From Pseudomonas poae (GTDB taxonomy: Bacteria; Pseudomonadota; Gammaproteobacteria; Pseudomonadales; Pseudomonadaceae), in assembly GCA_028869255.1 (NCBI GenBank), contig CP110972.1:377001-441000 (forward strand): DNA of 64,000 nucleotides, written 5' to 3'. Numbering within the stretch: position 1 is the stretch's first letter; the number at the start of each line of letters is the position of its first letter. Position numbers and translations under genes: made by a program. The notes under the pieces were generated by a model. The model was given only the letters and a program-made list of their open reading frames with translations. It did no database searches and was not told where the DNA came from. Of this stretch, positions 16,582 to 26,919 are shown piece by piece.

Positions 16582-17928
16582 ATGAAAAAGCAACACAACA
16601 ACACTCGGCTGATCTGCCAAATGTCAGCTGCAGCAGCCCTGGTTTTGTCCGCCAATGCGATGGCGGCCGATGCATTCAGTGCCGATTCCAAGTGGATGAC
16701 CGGCGATTGGGGTGGCGAGCGTACCAAGCTGATCGAGCAAGGTATCGACATCAAGGCTGACTACGTAGGGGAAATGGGCGCCAACCTCAAAGGCGGCTAC
16801 AACAACGACAAAACCGGTCGTTACTCCGACCAGTTCGGGTTGGGCGTAGCACTGGACCTGCAAAAGCTGTGGGGCTGGGACAATACTCAGGCCAAGATCC
16901 AGTTGACCAACCGTAATGGCCAAAACATCTCCAACGACCGTATTGGCGACCCGCGTGCCGGCACGCTGAGTTCGTCCATGGAAGTCTACGGCCGTGGCCA
17001 CATGGTGCGTCTGACCCAGTTCTGGATCCAGCACCAGATGTTCGACAATAAGTTGGACGTGAAACTCGGTTACTTCGGCGAAGGCGAAGACTTCAACACC
17101 TTCCCATGCGACTTCCAGAACCTGTCGTTCTGCGGTTCCCAAGTCGGTAACTATGTAAACACCTGGTACAACTGGCCCGTCAGCCAGGCCGCGATCCGCG
17201 TGAAGTACAACATCACGCCTGAGCTGTATGCGCAAATCGGTGCGTACAACCAGAACCCATCGCAGCTGGAGCACGGCAACGGCTTCAAGCTCAGCGGCAG
17301 CGGCACCAAGGGCACCGTGATTCCGGTGGAGTTGGTCTGGTCGCCGAAAGTTAATAGCCTGCCGGGCGAATACCGTGTGGGTTACTACAAGAGCGCCGCC
17401 GATGCAGCCGACGTCCGTGAAGACGTGAACGGCGGCGATGCGGCCAGCTCGGGTCTAGCCTACCGTACCCACAGCAGCAAGAAAGGCTACTGGTTCGTTG
17501 CGCAACAGCAACTCACCAGCCACAACGGCGACGCTTCCCGCGGCCTGAACATCGCGGCCAACGCCACCTTCCACGACAAGGAAACCAACCTGGTCGACAA
17601 CTACCAGTCGATCATGCTGGTGTACAAAGGCCCATTCGATGCGCGTCCAAAAGATGACGTCGGTATTGGTGCTGCGCGTCTGCACGTCAACGATGACGTG
17701 AAGAAAAACGCCGAACTGCTCAACGTTGCCAATGGCGTGAACGACTACGACAACCCGCTGTTCTCGCCGATTCGTGAAACCGAATACAACTTCGAGATCA
17801 ACTACGGCTTCCACGTCACCAACTGGCTGACTGTGCGGCCCAACCTGCAATACGTTGTCCAACCGGGCGGCGTGGATAAAGTCGACAACGCGCTGGTGGC
17901 GGGCCTGAAAATTCAGTCTACGTTCTAA
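16582..17928 (+). CDS. oprB: Carbohydrate-selective porin OprB
   Basis: A 448-residue outer-membrane porin. The signal peptide MKKQHNNTRLICQMSAAAAL continues to an AMA/ADA cleavage region, and the mature protein starts with the OprB signature KWMTGDWGGERTKLIEQGID. Alternating amphipathic strands run to a C-terminal Phe (IQSTF), required for outer-membrane insertion. It admits glucose and other sugars to the periplasm, feeding GtsA. It follows gtsD by 84 bp of AT-rich leader with GAGGATGTAGGG near the start, so it may be both in the operon and have its own promoter. A strong terminator follows. Confidence 0.95.
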   Translation: MKKQHNNTRLICQMSAAAALVLSANAMAADAFSADSKWMTGDWGGERTKLIEQGIDIKADYVGEMGANLKGGYNNDKTGRYSDQFGLGVALDLQKLWGWDNTQAKIQLTNRNGQNISNDRIGDPRAGTLSSSMEVYGRGHMVRLTQFWIQHQMFDNKLDVKLGYFGEGEDFNTFPCDFQNLSFCGSQVGNYVNTWYNWPVSQAAIRVKYNITPELYAQIGAYNQNPSQLEHGNGFKLSGSGTKGTVIPVELVWSPKVNSLPGEYRVGYYKSAADAADVREDVNGGDAASSGLAYRTHSSKKGYWFVAQQQLTSHNGDASRGLNIAANATFHDKETNLVDNYQSIMLVYKGPFDARPKDDVGIGAARLHVNDDVKKNAELLNVANGVNDYDNPLFSPIRETEYNFEINYGFHVTNWLTVRPNLQYVVQPGGVDKVDNALVAGLKIQSTF

Positions 17929-17966
17929 CGCTGTTGCGATAAGCTCCTTCTCTCTGTGCGCATTTT

Positions 17967-17995
17967 GCGGGTAGCCATGGCTATCCGCTTTTTTT
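17967..17995 (+). terminator. oprB rho-independent terminator
   Basis: A 10-bp stem with one mismatch (GCGGGTAGCC with GGCTATCCGC) closes a 2-base loop and is followed by a run of seven Ts. It lies about 40 bp after oprB. Confidence 0.88.
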
Positions 17996-18030
17996 GGGCA
18001 GCACTGTGATGATATTCAGGACCGTGGCAC

Positions 18031-18876
18031 ATGCATGAGCATCCGCTGCAACGCTTTTTCAAATCCCTGCGCGAGCGTCCGGTGTTCGCCTGGGAACGCT
18101 TTCAGATGCGCGACGTGCTGGTGATCGACCATCCGCTGTGCCAGGCGGTGTTCAGTCGCCAGGGCGCGCAACTGTTGCACTTTCAGCCGCGTGGCCAGAA
18201 ACCCTGGTTGTGGTGCGCGGCCAAGTGGCCGCAAGTCGGCGCCATCCGTGGCGGCGTGCCGGTGTGCTGGCCGTGGTATGGCCGCCACCCGAGCGAAAAC
18301 GCGTGGCCGTCCCATGGCTGGGCGCGGTTGATCGACTGGAAGCTGCTCGACAGCAGCGCCGACGACGACGGCGTGCACCTGCACTGGCAGTTGCAGCTGT
18401 GCGACTGGCAGGTCGACCTGCACGCACACCTGGGCGAAACCCTGGAGCTGCGCCTGAGCACCGAGCATCAGGACGAACTGCCGTGCCAGTTGAGCCATGC
18501 TTTGCACGCTTACTGGCGTATTGGTCATGTTGATGAGATAGCGCTGTCTGGGCTCGACGGGGCGCAAGGTTATGACCAACTCAGGCGTCAGGCCTGCCAG
18601 CAGGAAGGCGAGTTACGCGTGGATGGCGGGTGTCAGCGGGTGTTCCAGCACGAGGGCGAGTTGCACCTCAAGGACCACGCCTGGCAGCGCGAACTGTGCA
18701 TCGACACCGGCGACAGCGCCGACACCGTGGTATGGCACCCAGGCAGCCGGCCGCTGCTGGGCGTGAGCTTCAACGAGGCGTCGGGTTTTGTCTGCGTGGA
18801 GTCGGCGATGGCCGGGGCCAGCCTGGCGCCGGGGGAGCGGGCGCATCTCAGTTTGCAGGCACGGGCTGGGGTTTAG
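18031..18876 (+). CDS. D-hexose-6-phosphate mutarotase (YeaD-like)
   Basis: A 281-residue galactose-mutarotase-fold protein of the glucose-6-phosphate 1-epimerase group. The segment IRGGVPVCWPWYG is the YeaD signature, HGWARLIDW and the mid-protein ALHAYWRIGHVDEI give the catalytic His region, and SFNEASGFVCVESA near the C-terminus carries the conserved Glu. It equilibrates alpha and beta anomers of hexose 6-phosphates, which matters because Zwf uses the beta anomer. The site CAGGACC precedes the ATG. Its position between oprB and hexR is the standard Pseudomonas order. Confidence 0.9.
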   Translation: MHEHPLQRFFKSLRERPVFAWERFQMRDVLVIDHPLCQAVFSRQGAQLLHFQPRGQKPWLWCAAKWPQVGAIRGGVPVCWPWYGRHPSENAWPSHGWARLIDWKLLDSSADDDGVHLHWQLQLCDWQVDLHAHLGETLELRLSTEHQDELPCQLSHALHAYWRIGHVDEIALSGLDGAQGYDQLRRQACQQEGELRVDGGCQRVFQHEGELHLKDHAWQRELCIDTGDSADTVVWHPGSRPLLGVSFNEASGFVCVESAMAGASLAPGERAHLSLQARAGV

Positions 18877-18889
18877 CGGTGTGGTTGAT

Positions 18890-18972
18890 GGCCTCATCGG
18901 GGGCAAGCCCCTCCCACAGTTTAATTTGTGAATACCGTCAAATGTGGGAGGGGGCTTGCCCTCGATGAGGCC
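18890..18972. repeat. REP-type inverted repeat, GATGAGGCC-ended subtype
   Basis: GGCCTCATCGGGGGCAAGCC on the left pairs with the right end CTCGATGAGGCC; internal arms read CCCCTCCCACA and TGTGGGAGGGG. It separates the convergent mutarotase and hexR genes. Confidence 0.85.
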
Positions 18973-18996
18973 AGTGAAGCCAACACACAGGCTGGC

Positions 18997-19866
18997 TCAG
19001 TTAAACTCATCCCCAACCGGATACCGGCTGTCGTTCAAGCTCTCTTTGATCTTGCGCAAATGCGGCTGGAAATCCACGCCTCGGCGCAAGGTCATCCCGG
19101 TAGCCAGCACGTCCAGCACCGTTAGCTGGATGATCCGCGAGGTCATCGGCATGTAGATGTCGGTGTCTTCCGGCAACGGAATATTCAGGCTCACAGTGCT
19201 GGCCTTGGCCAGCGGCGAGTTCTCGGCCGTTACGCCCAGCACCGACGCACCGTTTTCCCGGGCAATACGCGCCACTTCCACCAGCTCGCGGGTACGCCCG
19301 GTGTAGGAAATGATCACGAACAGCTCGCCGGTATGCGCCACCGACGCGATCATGCGTTGCATCAGCACGTCGGCATGGGCGGTGACCGCCAGGTTGAAGC
19401 GGAAAAACTTGTGCAGCGCATCCATGGCCACCGGCGCCGAAGCGCCCAGGCCGAAGAAGTGGATCTGCCGCGCCTGGATCAACAGGTCCACGGCCTTGCT
19501 GATCAGGGCCGGGTCCAGGGCCTGGCAGGCGCTGTCCAGCGATGCAATGGCGCTGCCAAAGATCTTCTGGGTGTAGGCCTCGGGGTTATCATCGGCCTCC
19601 ACGGCGCGGCTGACATACGCAGCGCCGCTGGCCAGACTTTGCGCCAGCTGCAATTTAAGTTCAGGGTAACCACTGACGCCGAACGAACGGCAGAAGCGGT
19701 TGACCGTCGGTTCACTGACCGAGGCGGCTTGGGCGAGGGCTGCGATGGAGAAGCGGGTCGCCTGCTGCGGGTTGAGCAGGATGACCTCGGCGACTTTTTT
19801 CTCAGCCTTGTTCAATTCTTCGAGGCGGTTCCGGATCTGTTCCAGAAGATTTCGCACGCGGTCCAT
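18997..19866 (-). CDS. hexR: Transcriptional repressor HexR (RpiR family)
   Basis: A 289-residue RpiR-type repressor of glucose catabolism. The N-terminal helix-turn-helix (about 1-80) includes [22 protein letters not shown]-terminal SIS sugar-phosphate isomerase domain (about 125-260) includes [18 protein letters not shown] in two parts and [11 protein letters not shown]. In Pseudomonas HexR binds KDPG and represses zwf-pgl-eda, edd-glk and gap-1. The start has AAGGAAAG upstream. It is divergent from zwf, and an operator-like palindrome lies in the 210-bp gap between them, so it should control both itself and zwf. Confidence 0.95.
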   Translation of the reverse strand: MDRVRNLLEQIRNRLEELNKAEKKVAEVILLNPQQATRFSIAALAQAASVSEPTVNRFCRSFGVSGYPELKLQLAQSLASGAAYVSRAVEADDNPEAYTQKIFGSAIASLDSACQALDPALISKAVDLLIQARQIHFFGLGASAPVAMDALHKFFRFNLAVTAHADVLMQRMIASVAHTGELFVIISYTGRTRELVEVARIARENGASVLGVTAENSPLAKASTVSLNIPLPEDTDIYMPMTSRIIQLTVLDVLATGMTLRRGVDFQPHLRKIKESLNDSRYPVGDEFN

Positions 19867-19995
19867 TCAGTCTTTCCTTCGGGCGACGATGCAAATTATG
19901 AGCGGTAGCCAATCGACGAGTGGCTCTTTGCGGTGGCCTATCCTACTGAGGGTAGCTGAACACCACCACTCGGAATGCGTATTTCGGGAAAATGT

Positions 19996-20011
19996 TGTGG
20001 TTATTACTACA
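19996..20011. promoter_or_regulatory. Candidate HexR operator in the hexR-zwf gap
   Basis: TGTGGTTATTACTACA is an imperfect palindrome with 12 of 16 symmetric positions. It resembles reported HexR sites (TTGT...ACAA in Pseudomonas, TGTAAT-WWW-ATTACA in other gammaproteobacteria). It lies 66 bp upstream of the zwf start. Assignment to HexR rests on resemblance and position. Confidence 0.65.
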
Positions 20012-20076
20012 TTTTTCCTTGAGTGATGCCTTGAAAAAAGGTATTTGTAGCTTAACTTGATAAAAGAACAAACATC

Positions 20077-21529
<1,453 letters not shown>

Positions 21530-21543
<14 letters not shown>

Positions 21544-22243
21544 ATTGAAACTGCCTCAGGGTGTAACACCCCATGAGTTCCGCACGCCAGTGCTGCTGGC
21601 CGAGGGCCTGGCGCTGGACGTGGCCGAAAAACTGCGCGTGGCCATCAGTGCCCGTGGCGAGGCGACCCTGGTGGTGTCCGGTGGCCGTAGCCCTGTGGCG
21701 TTTTTCCAGAACCTCGCCAAGCAGGGGCTGGACTGGTCCAAGGTTACCGTCACCCTGGCCGACGAGCGCTGGGTGCCGGTAGAACATGCCGACAGCAATG
21801 CCGGCCTGCTCAAGCAACACCTGCTGCAAGGCCCCGCGGCCAAGGCGAAGTTCCTCAGCCTGTACAGCGCCGCCGCCAACCTTGAAGACGCTGCCGAGCA
21901 GGCCGATCGCTTGCTGGCCGAACTGCCGGCGATTGATGTGCTGGTACTGGGCATGGGTGATGACGGCCACACCGCCTCGCTGTTTCCCGAAAGTCCGAAC
22001 CTGAGTGAAGCCTTGCAGGCCGACGGTACCCGCCGTTGCTGGCCGATGCTGGCGCCGACCGTGCCGCACCAGCGCCTGACCATGAGTCGTGCGTTGCTGA
22101 CCACGGCCGACTACACCGCGCTGTCGATTTCCGGCAGTTCGAAATTGACCACCTTGAGCGCCGCGCTGGCCAGTGACGATGTTGCTGCCATGCCGATTCG
22201 CGCGTTTTTGCAACCTACATTAGAGATTTACTGGTGCCCATGA
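21530..22243 (+). CDS. pgl: 6-phosphogluconolactonase
   Basis: A 237-residue lactonase of the DevB/NagB-like fold hydrolysing 6-phosphogluconolactone to 6-phosphogluconate. Typical segments are [16 protein letters not shown] near the N-terminus, [15 protein letters not shown], and [17 protein letters not shown] in the second half, which holds the catalytic His. The ATG at 21530 has GGGAGG upstream and lies within the end of zwf. The stop overlaps an ATGAGC that could be an alternative eda start. Confidence 0.95.
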
Positions 22244-22260
22244 GCCAAGGATCAGCCGCT

Positions 22261-22926
22261 ATGAAAAGCCCTCAACCGACCGTGTCCATGGCGGATAAAG
22301 TTGCCCTGATCGACAGCCTCTGCGCCAAGGCGCGGATCCTGCCGGTGATCACCATCGCCCGCGAACAGGACATCCTGCCGCTGGCCGACGCCCTGGCAGC
22401 CGGTGGTTTGACCGCATTGGAAGTGACCCTGCGTTCCGAGTTCGGCCTCAAGGCCATTCAGGTACTGCGCGAGCAACGCCCTGAACTGTGCACCGGCGCC
22501 GGCACCGTGCTCGATCGCCATATGCTCGAAGCGGCCGAAGTGGCCGGCTCGCAGTTTATCGTCACCCCCGGCATTACCCGTGACCTGCTGGAAGCCTCGG
22601 TGCACAGCCCGATTCCGCTGCTGCCCGGTATCAGCAACGCCTCTGGCATCATGGAAGGCTATGGCCTGGGCTACCGCCGCTTCAAGCTGTTCCCGGCCGA
22701 AGTCAGCGGCGGCGTCGCAGCCATCAAGGCCCTTGGCGGCCCGTTCGGCGAAGTCAAATTTTGCCCAACTGGCGGCGTTGGCCCGGCCAACATCAAACAC
22801 TACATGGCGTTGAAAAACGTGATGTGCGTGGGCGGTAGCTGGATGCTGGACCCGGAGTGGGTCAAGAACGGCGACTGGGCACGCATCCAGGAAGTCACCG
22901 CGCAGGCGCTGGCGCTGCTGGATTGA
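22261..22926 (+). CDS. eda: KDPG/KHG aldolase
   Basis: A 221-residue class I aldolase splitting 2-keto-3-deoxy-6-phosphogluconate into pyruvate and glyceraldehyde 3-phosphate. Catalytic residues by comparison with the family are Glu54 (LEVTLRS) and the Schiff-base Lys142 (YRRFKLFPAE). The GAGTVL and CPTGGV phosphate-binding loops are present. The start at 22261 is chosen for AAGGA 9 nt upstream; an ATG at 22240 overlapping the pgl stop is an alternative adding 7 residues. It is the last gene of the operon, and a terminator follows. Confidence 0.94.
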   Translation: MKSPQPTVSMADKVALIDSLCAKARILPVITIAREQDILPLADALAAGGLTALEVTLRSEFGLKAIQVLREQRPELCTGAGTVLDRHMLEAAEVAGSQFIVTPGITRDLLEASVHSPIPLLPGISNASGIMEGYGLGYRRFKLFPAEVSGGVAAIKALGGPFGEVKFCPTGGVGPANIKHYMALKNVMCVGGSWMLDPEWVKNGDWARIQEVTAQALALLD

Positions 22927-22969
22927 GCTGATTTACCGAATCGTTGTTGCTGTGCTTAACGGCATTTTT

Positions 22970-23002
22970 GCGGTGCACTTGGTCGGTGTACCGCTTTTTT
23001 TT
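22970..23002 (+). terminator. eda rho-independent terminator
   Basis: The stem GCGGTGCAC / GTGTACCGC (8 of 9 paired) with a 6-7 base loop is followed by eight or nine Ts. It closes the zwf-pgl-eda operon. Confidence 0.85.
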
Positions 23003-23031
23003 GCCTATAAAAAGCACCATGGGATCCATTT

Positions 23032-24207
23032 TTAGTCCGCGCTTAGCTCGGTAATGGCTTTGACCAGCACATCAATGTCCGCCACTGATGTCACCAACCC
23101 CGGCGTCACCCGAATACAGGTGCCGAACGCCGCCCCCGTGCGCGTGGTGGTAAACAGTGCGTACTCCTTGAGCAACCGATCCACCATCACCTGCTGATCG
23201 CGCCCGCTGAACTTGAACGCCGTAATCGCGCAATACAGCCTCGGATCATCCGGCGTCAGCACCTCGATTCCCGGTAAATCCCGCACCTGGCTCACCCACA
23301 CGTCCCGCAGGTAATTGACCCGCGCACCTTTGGCCGCGGCGCCACCCAATGCCTGATGTTCCTGCAGTACCAATGGCAGGGTCATCAGTGCCGGAAAATT
23401 CGGCGTGCTGTAGGGCGTACGTGCACGGACGTCGGTAGCGGGGTAGTGGAACTCGCCCATGTCCGGGTCGATATCGGCCAGGCGCTCGGGGGCGATATAG
23501 AGGAAGCCCAGGGTCAGCGGCGCGCCGATCCATTTGTGCAGGTTGAAACCGGCGAACTGGATACCCAGCGCAGCCAGGTTGAATTCAATCTGGCCCAAGG
23601 CATGGGCGCCATCGAGGATCACGTCCACGCCATGCGCCTGCGCTGCCTTGGCGATGGCTTCGACGGGCATCACCAGGCCGGTGCGGTGGGTGACATGGGT
23701 CAGCGCCAACAGCTTCAGGCGCGGGTGCTGAGTGAAGGCATCGCGATAAGTTTGCAGCAGGCTGTCGAAGCTGGCCGGGTGGGTGTGGGAAATTTCAATA
23801 ATCTCAACGCCACGATAGCCTGCCAGCCAGCGCATCGCGCCTTTGACCGTGTCGTACTCCAGATCGCTGATCAACACCTGATCGCCCGGTTGCAGGCAGT
23901 TGTAGTTACGGATCAGCGACTGCAACGCTTCGGTGGCGTTGCGGGTGAACGCGACCGAATCCGGGTCGGCGTCGATCAGCCCGGCCAACTGGCGGCGGAT
24001 CTCGACATTTTCACCTCGCTCGAAGCGCTGGCGCACATGCAACGCGTTGCTGCGGTTGATAAACGCAACGTGTTCCAGGTACTGCGCCTGCACCTCGCGG
24101 CTCATGCGCCCGAAGTAGCCGTTTTCCAGGTTGATCGGGCCAGGTTCCAGTGCATAGCACTGGGCGATGGCCTGCCAGTGACGTTCGTTGCCTGCATTGC
24201 GTGGCAT
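23032..24207 (-). CDS. Aminotransferase class V-fold PLP enzyme (isopenicillin-N epimerase-like)
   Basis: A 391-residue fold-type I PLP enzyme related to cysteine desulfurases and isopenicillin N epimerases. Visible elements are FTRNATEALQSLIRNY (cofactor phosphate loop), VDVILDGAHALGQ (Asp binding the PLP ring nitrogen), and FNLHKWIGAPLTLGFLYI, which supplies the Schiff-base Lys. The substrate is unknown; desulfurase, racemase and lyase activities all occur in the family. It is transcribed toward eda, and its start lies 11 bp downstream of the small DUF3820-like gene, so the two may be co-transcribed. Confidence 0.82.
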   Translation of the reverse strand: MPRNAGNERHWQAIAQCYALEPGPINLENGYFGRMSREVQAQYLEHVAFINRSNALHVRQRFERGENVEIRRQLAGLIDADPDSVAFTRNATEALQSLIRNYNCLQPGDQVLISDLEYDTVKGAMRWLAGYRGVEIIEISHTHPASFDSLLQTYRDAFTQHPRLKLLALTHVTHRTGLVMPVEAIAKAAQAHGVDVILDGAHALGQIEFNLAALGIQFAGFNLHKWIGAPLTLGFLYIAPERLADIDPDMGEFHYPATDVRARTPYSTPNFPALMTLPLVLQEHQALGGAAAKGARVNYLRDVWVSQVRDLPGIEVLTPDDPRLYCAITAFKFSGRDQQVMVDRLLKEYALFTTTRTGAAFGTCIRVTPGLVTSVADIDVLVKAITELSAD

Positions 24208-24218
24208 GGCGTGAGCTC

Positions 24219-24455
24219 TTAATGGCGCGGGGCGGGTTTACCATGTTTGGCGCGTAGCGGTTCCAGTAATTCAGACAAACCGTTGTGGTCGATTTCCTGC
24301 ATCAATGCCAGCAAACCGCCCAGTTCGCCGTGGGGGAATCCTTCACGGGCGAACCAGTTCAGGTAAGGTCCGGGCAGGTCGGCGATGATCCGTCCCTTGT
24401 ATTTGCCGAAAGGCATTTCGCGGGTGATCAGCAGTTCGAGTTTTTCGGGGTTCAT
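24219..24455 (-). CDS. DUF3820 family small protein
   Basis: A 78-residue protein beginning MNPEKLELLITREMPFGKYKG. The segment MPFGKYKGRIIADLPGPYLNWFAREGFP is diagnostic of DUF3820 (also called putative quorum-sensing-regulated virulence factor) when read as two adjoining parts. The ATG at 24455 was selected because homologues begin here, although the ribosome binding site is weak and the frame runs back to 24554. Function is unknown; the fold is small and helical. It lies immediately upstream of the PLP enzyme on the same strand. Confidence 0.75.
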   Translation of the reverse strand: MNPEKLELLITREMPFGKYKGRIIADLPGPYLNWFAREGFPHGELGGLLALMQEIDHNGLSELLEPLRAKHGKPAPRH

Positions 24456-24602
24456 GGGCTTCAAGCAGTTGAGTCGAGGCCTTCGAAAATACAGGCATTC
24501 TGCATGAAGGCCAAATGACAGATCATGCAAATAACGTACATACAGATGGTTCAATAATTTTCAAGTTATTGAAAAATAAAGAAAAAGTTGTTTTCAAGAA
24601 CC

Positions 24603-24618
24603 TGGCACGGGCGCTGCA
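24603..24618 (+). promoter_or_regulatory. Sigma-54 (-24/-12) promoter
   Basis: TGGCACGGGCGCTGCA matches the RpoN consensus TGGCACG-N4-TTGCA, with the invariant GG and GC separated by exactly 10 bp. It lies 43 bp upstream of the PA2169-family gene, giving a predicted start near 24629. An enhancer-binding activator would be needed; no upstream site was identified. Confidence 0.8.
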
Positions 24619-24660
24619 ATCATTAAGACAACCTTCTTAACCCGCACAAGGAATTGAAAA

Positions 24661-25128
24661 ATGACTGACATCAACAAAGAATCGATCTCCGTACTCAATG
24701 ACCTGATCGAAACCAGCAAAGACGGCCAGAAAGGCTTCGCAACCTGTGCTGAAGATATCAAGCACCCAGAGCTGAAGGCGTTGTTCGTCAAACGCTCCAC
24801 CGACTGCGCTACAGCCGCCACCGAGCTGCAAACTGCCGTACGTGCCCTGGGCGGTGATCCGGAAGAGTCCGGCAGCGTTGCAGGTGCCCTGCACCGTGGC
24901 TGGGTCGACGTGAAGTCGCTGGTCACCGGCAAAGACGAAGAGGCTGTGCTGAACGAAGCCGAGCGCGGTGAAGACCATGCCCTCAAGGCTTACAAGGAAG
25001 CGATCGAGAAGATCAACAAGCACAACCTGGTAGGCATTCGTGACCTGGTTGAGCGTCAGTTCCACGGCGCACAACGCAACCACGATCAAGTGAAAGCCCT
25101 GCGTAACCAGGCTCGCGCTCAGTCGTAA
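24661..25128 (+). CDS. PA2169-family four-helix-bundle protein (DUF2383)
   Basis: A 155-residue helical protein of the DUF2383/PA2169 family with a ferritin-like four-helix bundle. Features include LNDLIETSKDGQKGF, a CAEDIKHPELKALF segment and ERGEDHALKAYKEA, with acidic/His pairs that could bind metal. Family members are often stress- or stationary-phase-induced; biochemical function is not established. The start has AAGGAATTGAAAA upstream. The gene is monocistronic, with a clear sigma-54 promoter and a following hairpin, which suggests nitrogen- or stress-linked control through an RpoN activator. Confidence 0.85.
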   Translation: MTDINKESISVLNDLIETSKDGQKGFATCAEDIKHPELKALFVKRSTDCATAATELQTAVRALGGDPEESGSVAGALHRGWVDVKSLVTGKDEEAVLNEAERGEDHALKAYKEAIEKINKHNLVGIRDLVERQFHGAQRNHDQVKALRNQARAQS

Positions 25129-25153
25129 GCCCTGCGCTGTAAATGCTGTAAAT

Positions 25154-25184
25154 AATGTGGAGGGGGTTAGCCCCCTCCCACATT
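25154..25184. terminator. Hairpin after the DUF2383 gene (REP-derived, terminator-like)
   Basis: AATGTGG-AGGGGG and CCCCCT-CCCACATT pair around the loop TTAG. It looks like a single compact REP-like hairpin between two convergent genes; the following T-run is only three bases, so termination is plausible but not certain. Confidence 0.5.
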
Positions 25185-25211
25185 TGCATTGTGTTGAGCC
25201 TGAAATTGAGA

Positions 25212-25682
25212 TCAGCCGATGCTGATCGGCGGCAACTCGGTCAACGTTACGACCTGCTGCTTGCGCGGCGCAAGAATTTCCGCCTCGCCATCCACTACTA
25301 GCTCATCGCGCTGGTTGAACACTCGGGTGGCAATGCGTACGCGAAATTTTGGCAGTTTCTCGAGGATTTCCAGACGCACGGTCAGGGTGTCGCCGATTTT
25401 TACCGGCTTCTGGAAGCTCATCTGCTGGCCGATGTAGATCGTGCCCGGTCCAGGCAGCTCGCAAGCAACGGCCGCGCTGATCAGCGCGCCGCTGAACATG
25501 CCGTGGGCGATACGCTCCTTGAACATGGTCGCCTTGGCGTATTCGGCATCCAGGTGCACCGGGTTGTGGTCGCCGGACATGGCGGCGAACAGCTGGATAT
25601 CGCGCTCTTCGACAGTCTTGCTGTAGCTGGCGGTCTGGCCGACTTCGAGGGCTTCGTACGGGGTGTTGGTTACCTGGGTCAT
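25212..25682 (-). CDS. MaoC-like (R)-specific enoyl-CoA hydratase (PhaJ type)
   Basis: A 156-residue single hot-dog-fold hydratase. The catalytic motif DHNPVHLDAEYA supplies the Asp and His of (R)-hydratase 2 enzymes, followed by AHGMFSGALISA. It would convert trans-2-enoyl-CoA from beta-oxidation into (R)-3-hydroxyacyl-CoA, a precursor of polyhydroxyalkanoate. It lies near an alpha/beta hydrolase and two fadD genes, an arrangement that matches the P. aeruginosa PA3299-PA3302 block where a phaJ occurs. A phaJ number cannot be assigned from sequence alone. Confidence 0.87.
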   Translation of the reverse strand: MTQVTNTPYEALEVGQTASYSKTVEERDIQLFAAMSGDHNPVHLDAEYAKATMFKERIAHGMFSGALISAAVACELPGPGTIYIGQQMSFQKPVKIGDTLTVRLEILEKLPKFRVRIATRVFNQRDELVVDGEAEILAPRKQQVVTLTELPPISIG

Positions 25683-25751
25683 CTAAAGGTGCATCCTGTG
25701 GCTAAACGGTCATTATCGGCCGATTTTAAACGGCTGATTTTAAAAGAAAAG

Positions 25752-26696
25752 TTATTCGCAGCGGGCCGGCCTGCGCAAGGTCAGGGCCTGGTCGAGCCAC
25801 GTCAGCACATCCGTGGTGACTTCATCGCGGTTGGTTTCATTGAACACTTCGTGACGCGCCTGCGGGTAGATAGTCAATTGCAGGTTTTGGCAGCCGGCTT
25901 CACGCAACGCATGGGCCAGGCTTTTGAGACGCTTGCCCTCACTCACCGGATCACATTCGCCGCCCATCACCAGGATCGGCAGGCCCGGGTCGATCTGCGC
26001 GAGATTGGACGCTTTGCTGATTTGCTGCAAGCCGCCGAGCAGGTCGACCCACAGCTGGTTGGTGCAACGGAAACCGCAGAGTGGGTCGTTGATGTACTGG
26101 TCGACTTCGGCCGGGTCGCGGCTGAGCCAATCAAAAGCGGTTCGATTGGGTTTGAACGCCTTGTTGAACGATCCAAACGACAGAAATTCGATCAGCGCGC
26201 TGCGCCCACGCAAGCCCAGACGCAGGCGTTCGGCCCGGGCAATCACTCGGGCGGCGCGGTACAGCGCCACCGGCTGGAAATTCGAGCCGCTGAGAATCGC
26301 CCCATGCAGGCTGGCACTGTGGTGCAGCAGGTAGGCCTGGGCGATATAGCTGCCCATGCTGTGACCCAGCAGAATGATCGGCAGGCCCGGCTGCTGCTGG
26401 CCGATATGCTGGTTGAGGCTGGCCAGGTCGCCCACCACCTTGTTCCAGCCATCCTTCTCGGCGTACAGGCCCAGAGTGCCTTCGTCGGCGGTGCGGCCAT
26501 GGCCACGCTGGTCCGGCGCATATAAACCGTAGCCGGCGCCGCACAGCGCCTGTGCCAGGCGTGCGTAACGTGCGCTGTGCTCGGCCATGCCATGGGACAG
26601 CATCACCAGGGCCTTGGGCGGGCCATCGGGCATCCATTGATTGACGTACAGGCGGCTGTGGTCATTCGCGGTCAGCCAGAAGGTGGTGTGGTTCAT
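25752..26696 (-). CDS. Alpha/beta hydrolase, lysophospholipase/monoacylglycerol lipase-like
   Basis: A 314-residue serine hydrolase of the hydrolase_4 type. The nucleophile elbow is GHSMGS near residues 115-120, the oxyanion region is VMLSHGMAEHSARY, and the Asp/His of the triad fall in the C-terminal MGGECDPVSEG and ARHEVFNE segments. It should release fatty acids from lysophospholipids or monoglycerides in the cytoplasm, which fits neighbours that activate (fadD) and hydrate (phaJ-like) acyl chains. It is divergent from fadD2 and co-directional with the hydratase, 69 bp apart. Confidence 0.87.
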   Translation of the reverse strand: MNHTTFWLTANDHSRLYVNQWMPDGPPKALVMLSHGMAEHSARYARLAQALCGAGYGLYAPDQRGHGRTADEGTLGLYAEKDGWNKVVGDLASLNQHIGQQQPGLPIILLGHSMGSYIAQAYLLHHSASLHGAILSGSNFQPVALYRAARVIARAERLRLGLRGRSALIEFLSFGSFNKAFKPNRTAFDWLSRDPAEVDQYINDPLCGFRCTNQLWVDLLGGLQQISKASNLAQIDPGLPILVMGGECDPVSEGKRLKSLAHALREAGCQNLQLTIYPQARHEVFNETNRDEVTTDVLTWLDQALTLRRPARCE

Positions 26697-26919
26697 GGCG
26701 GTTCCTTTGCTCCGGTTCTGCTCGGCGTCGTTGCAGTGTATAGCTCATCCCACAGGAAGCGTCTGATCAGTGCAGGGCCTTGTAGGAAGATTCACGCAAT
26801 TAATGACGCACTTTCCCTTATTTGCCTGTTTGGCCATAGCTGCTAACGTCCCCGAAGCTCCGCTTTTTGCAGCTGCATAAAAAAGCGGCCGGGCACACTC
26901 AGGTAAGGGGACAAGAATA

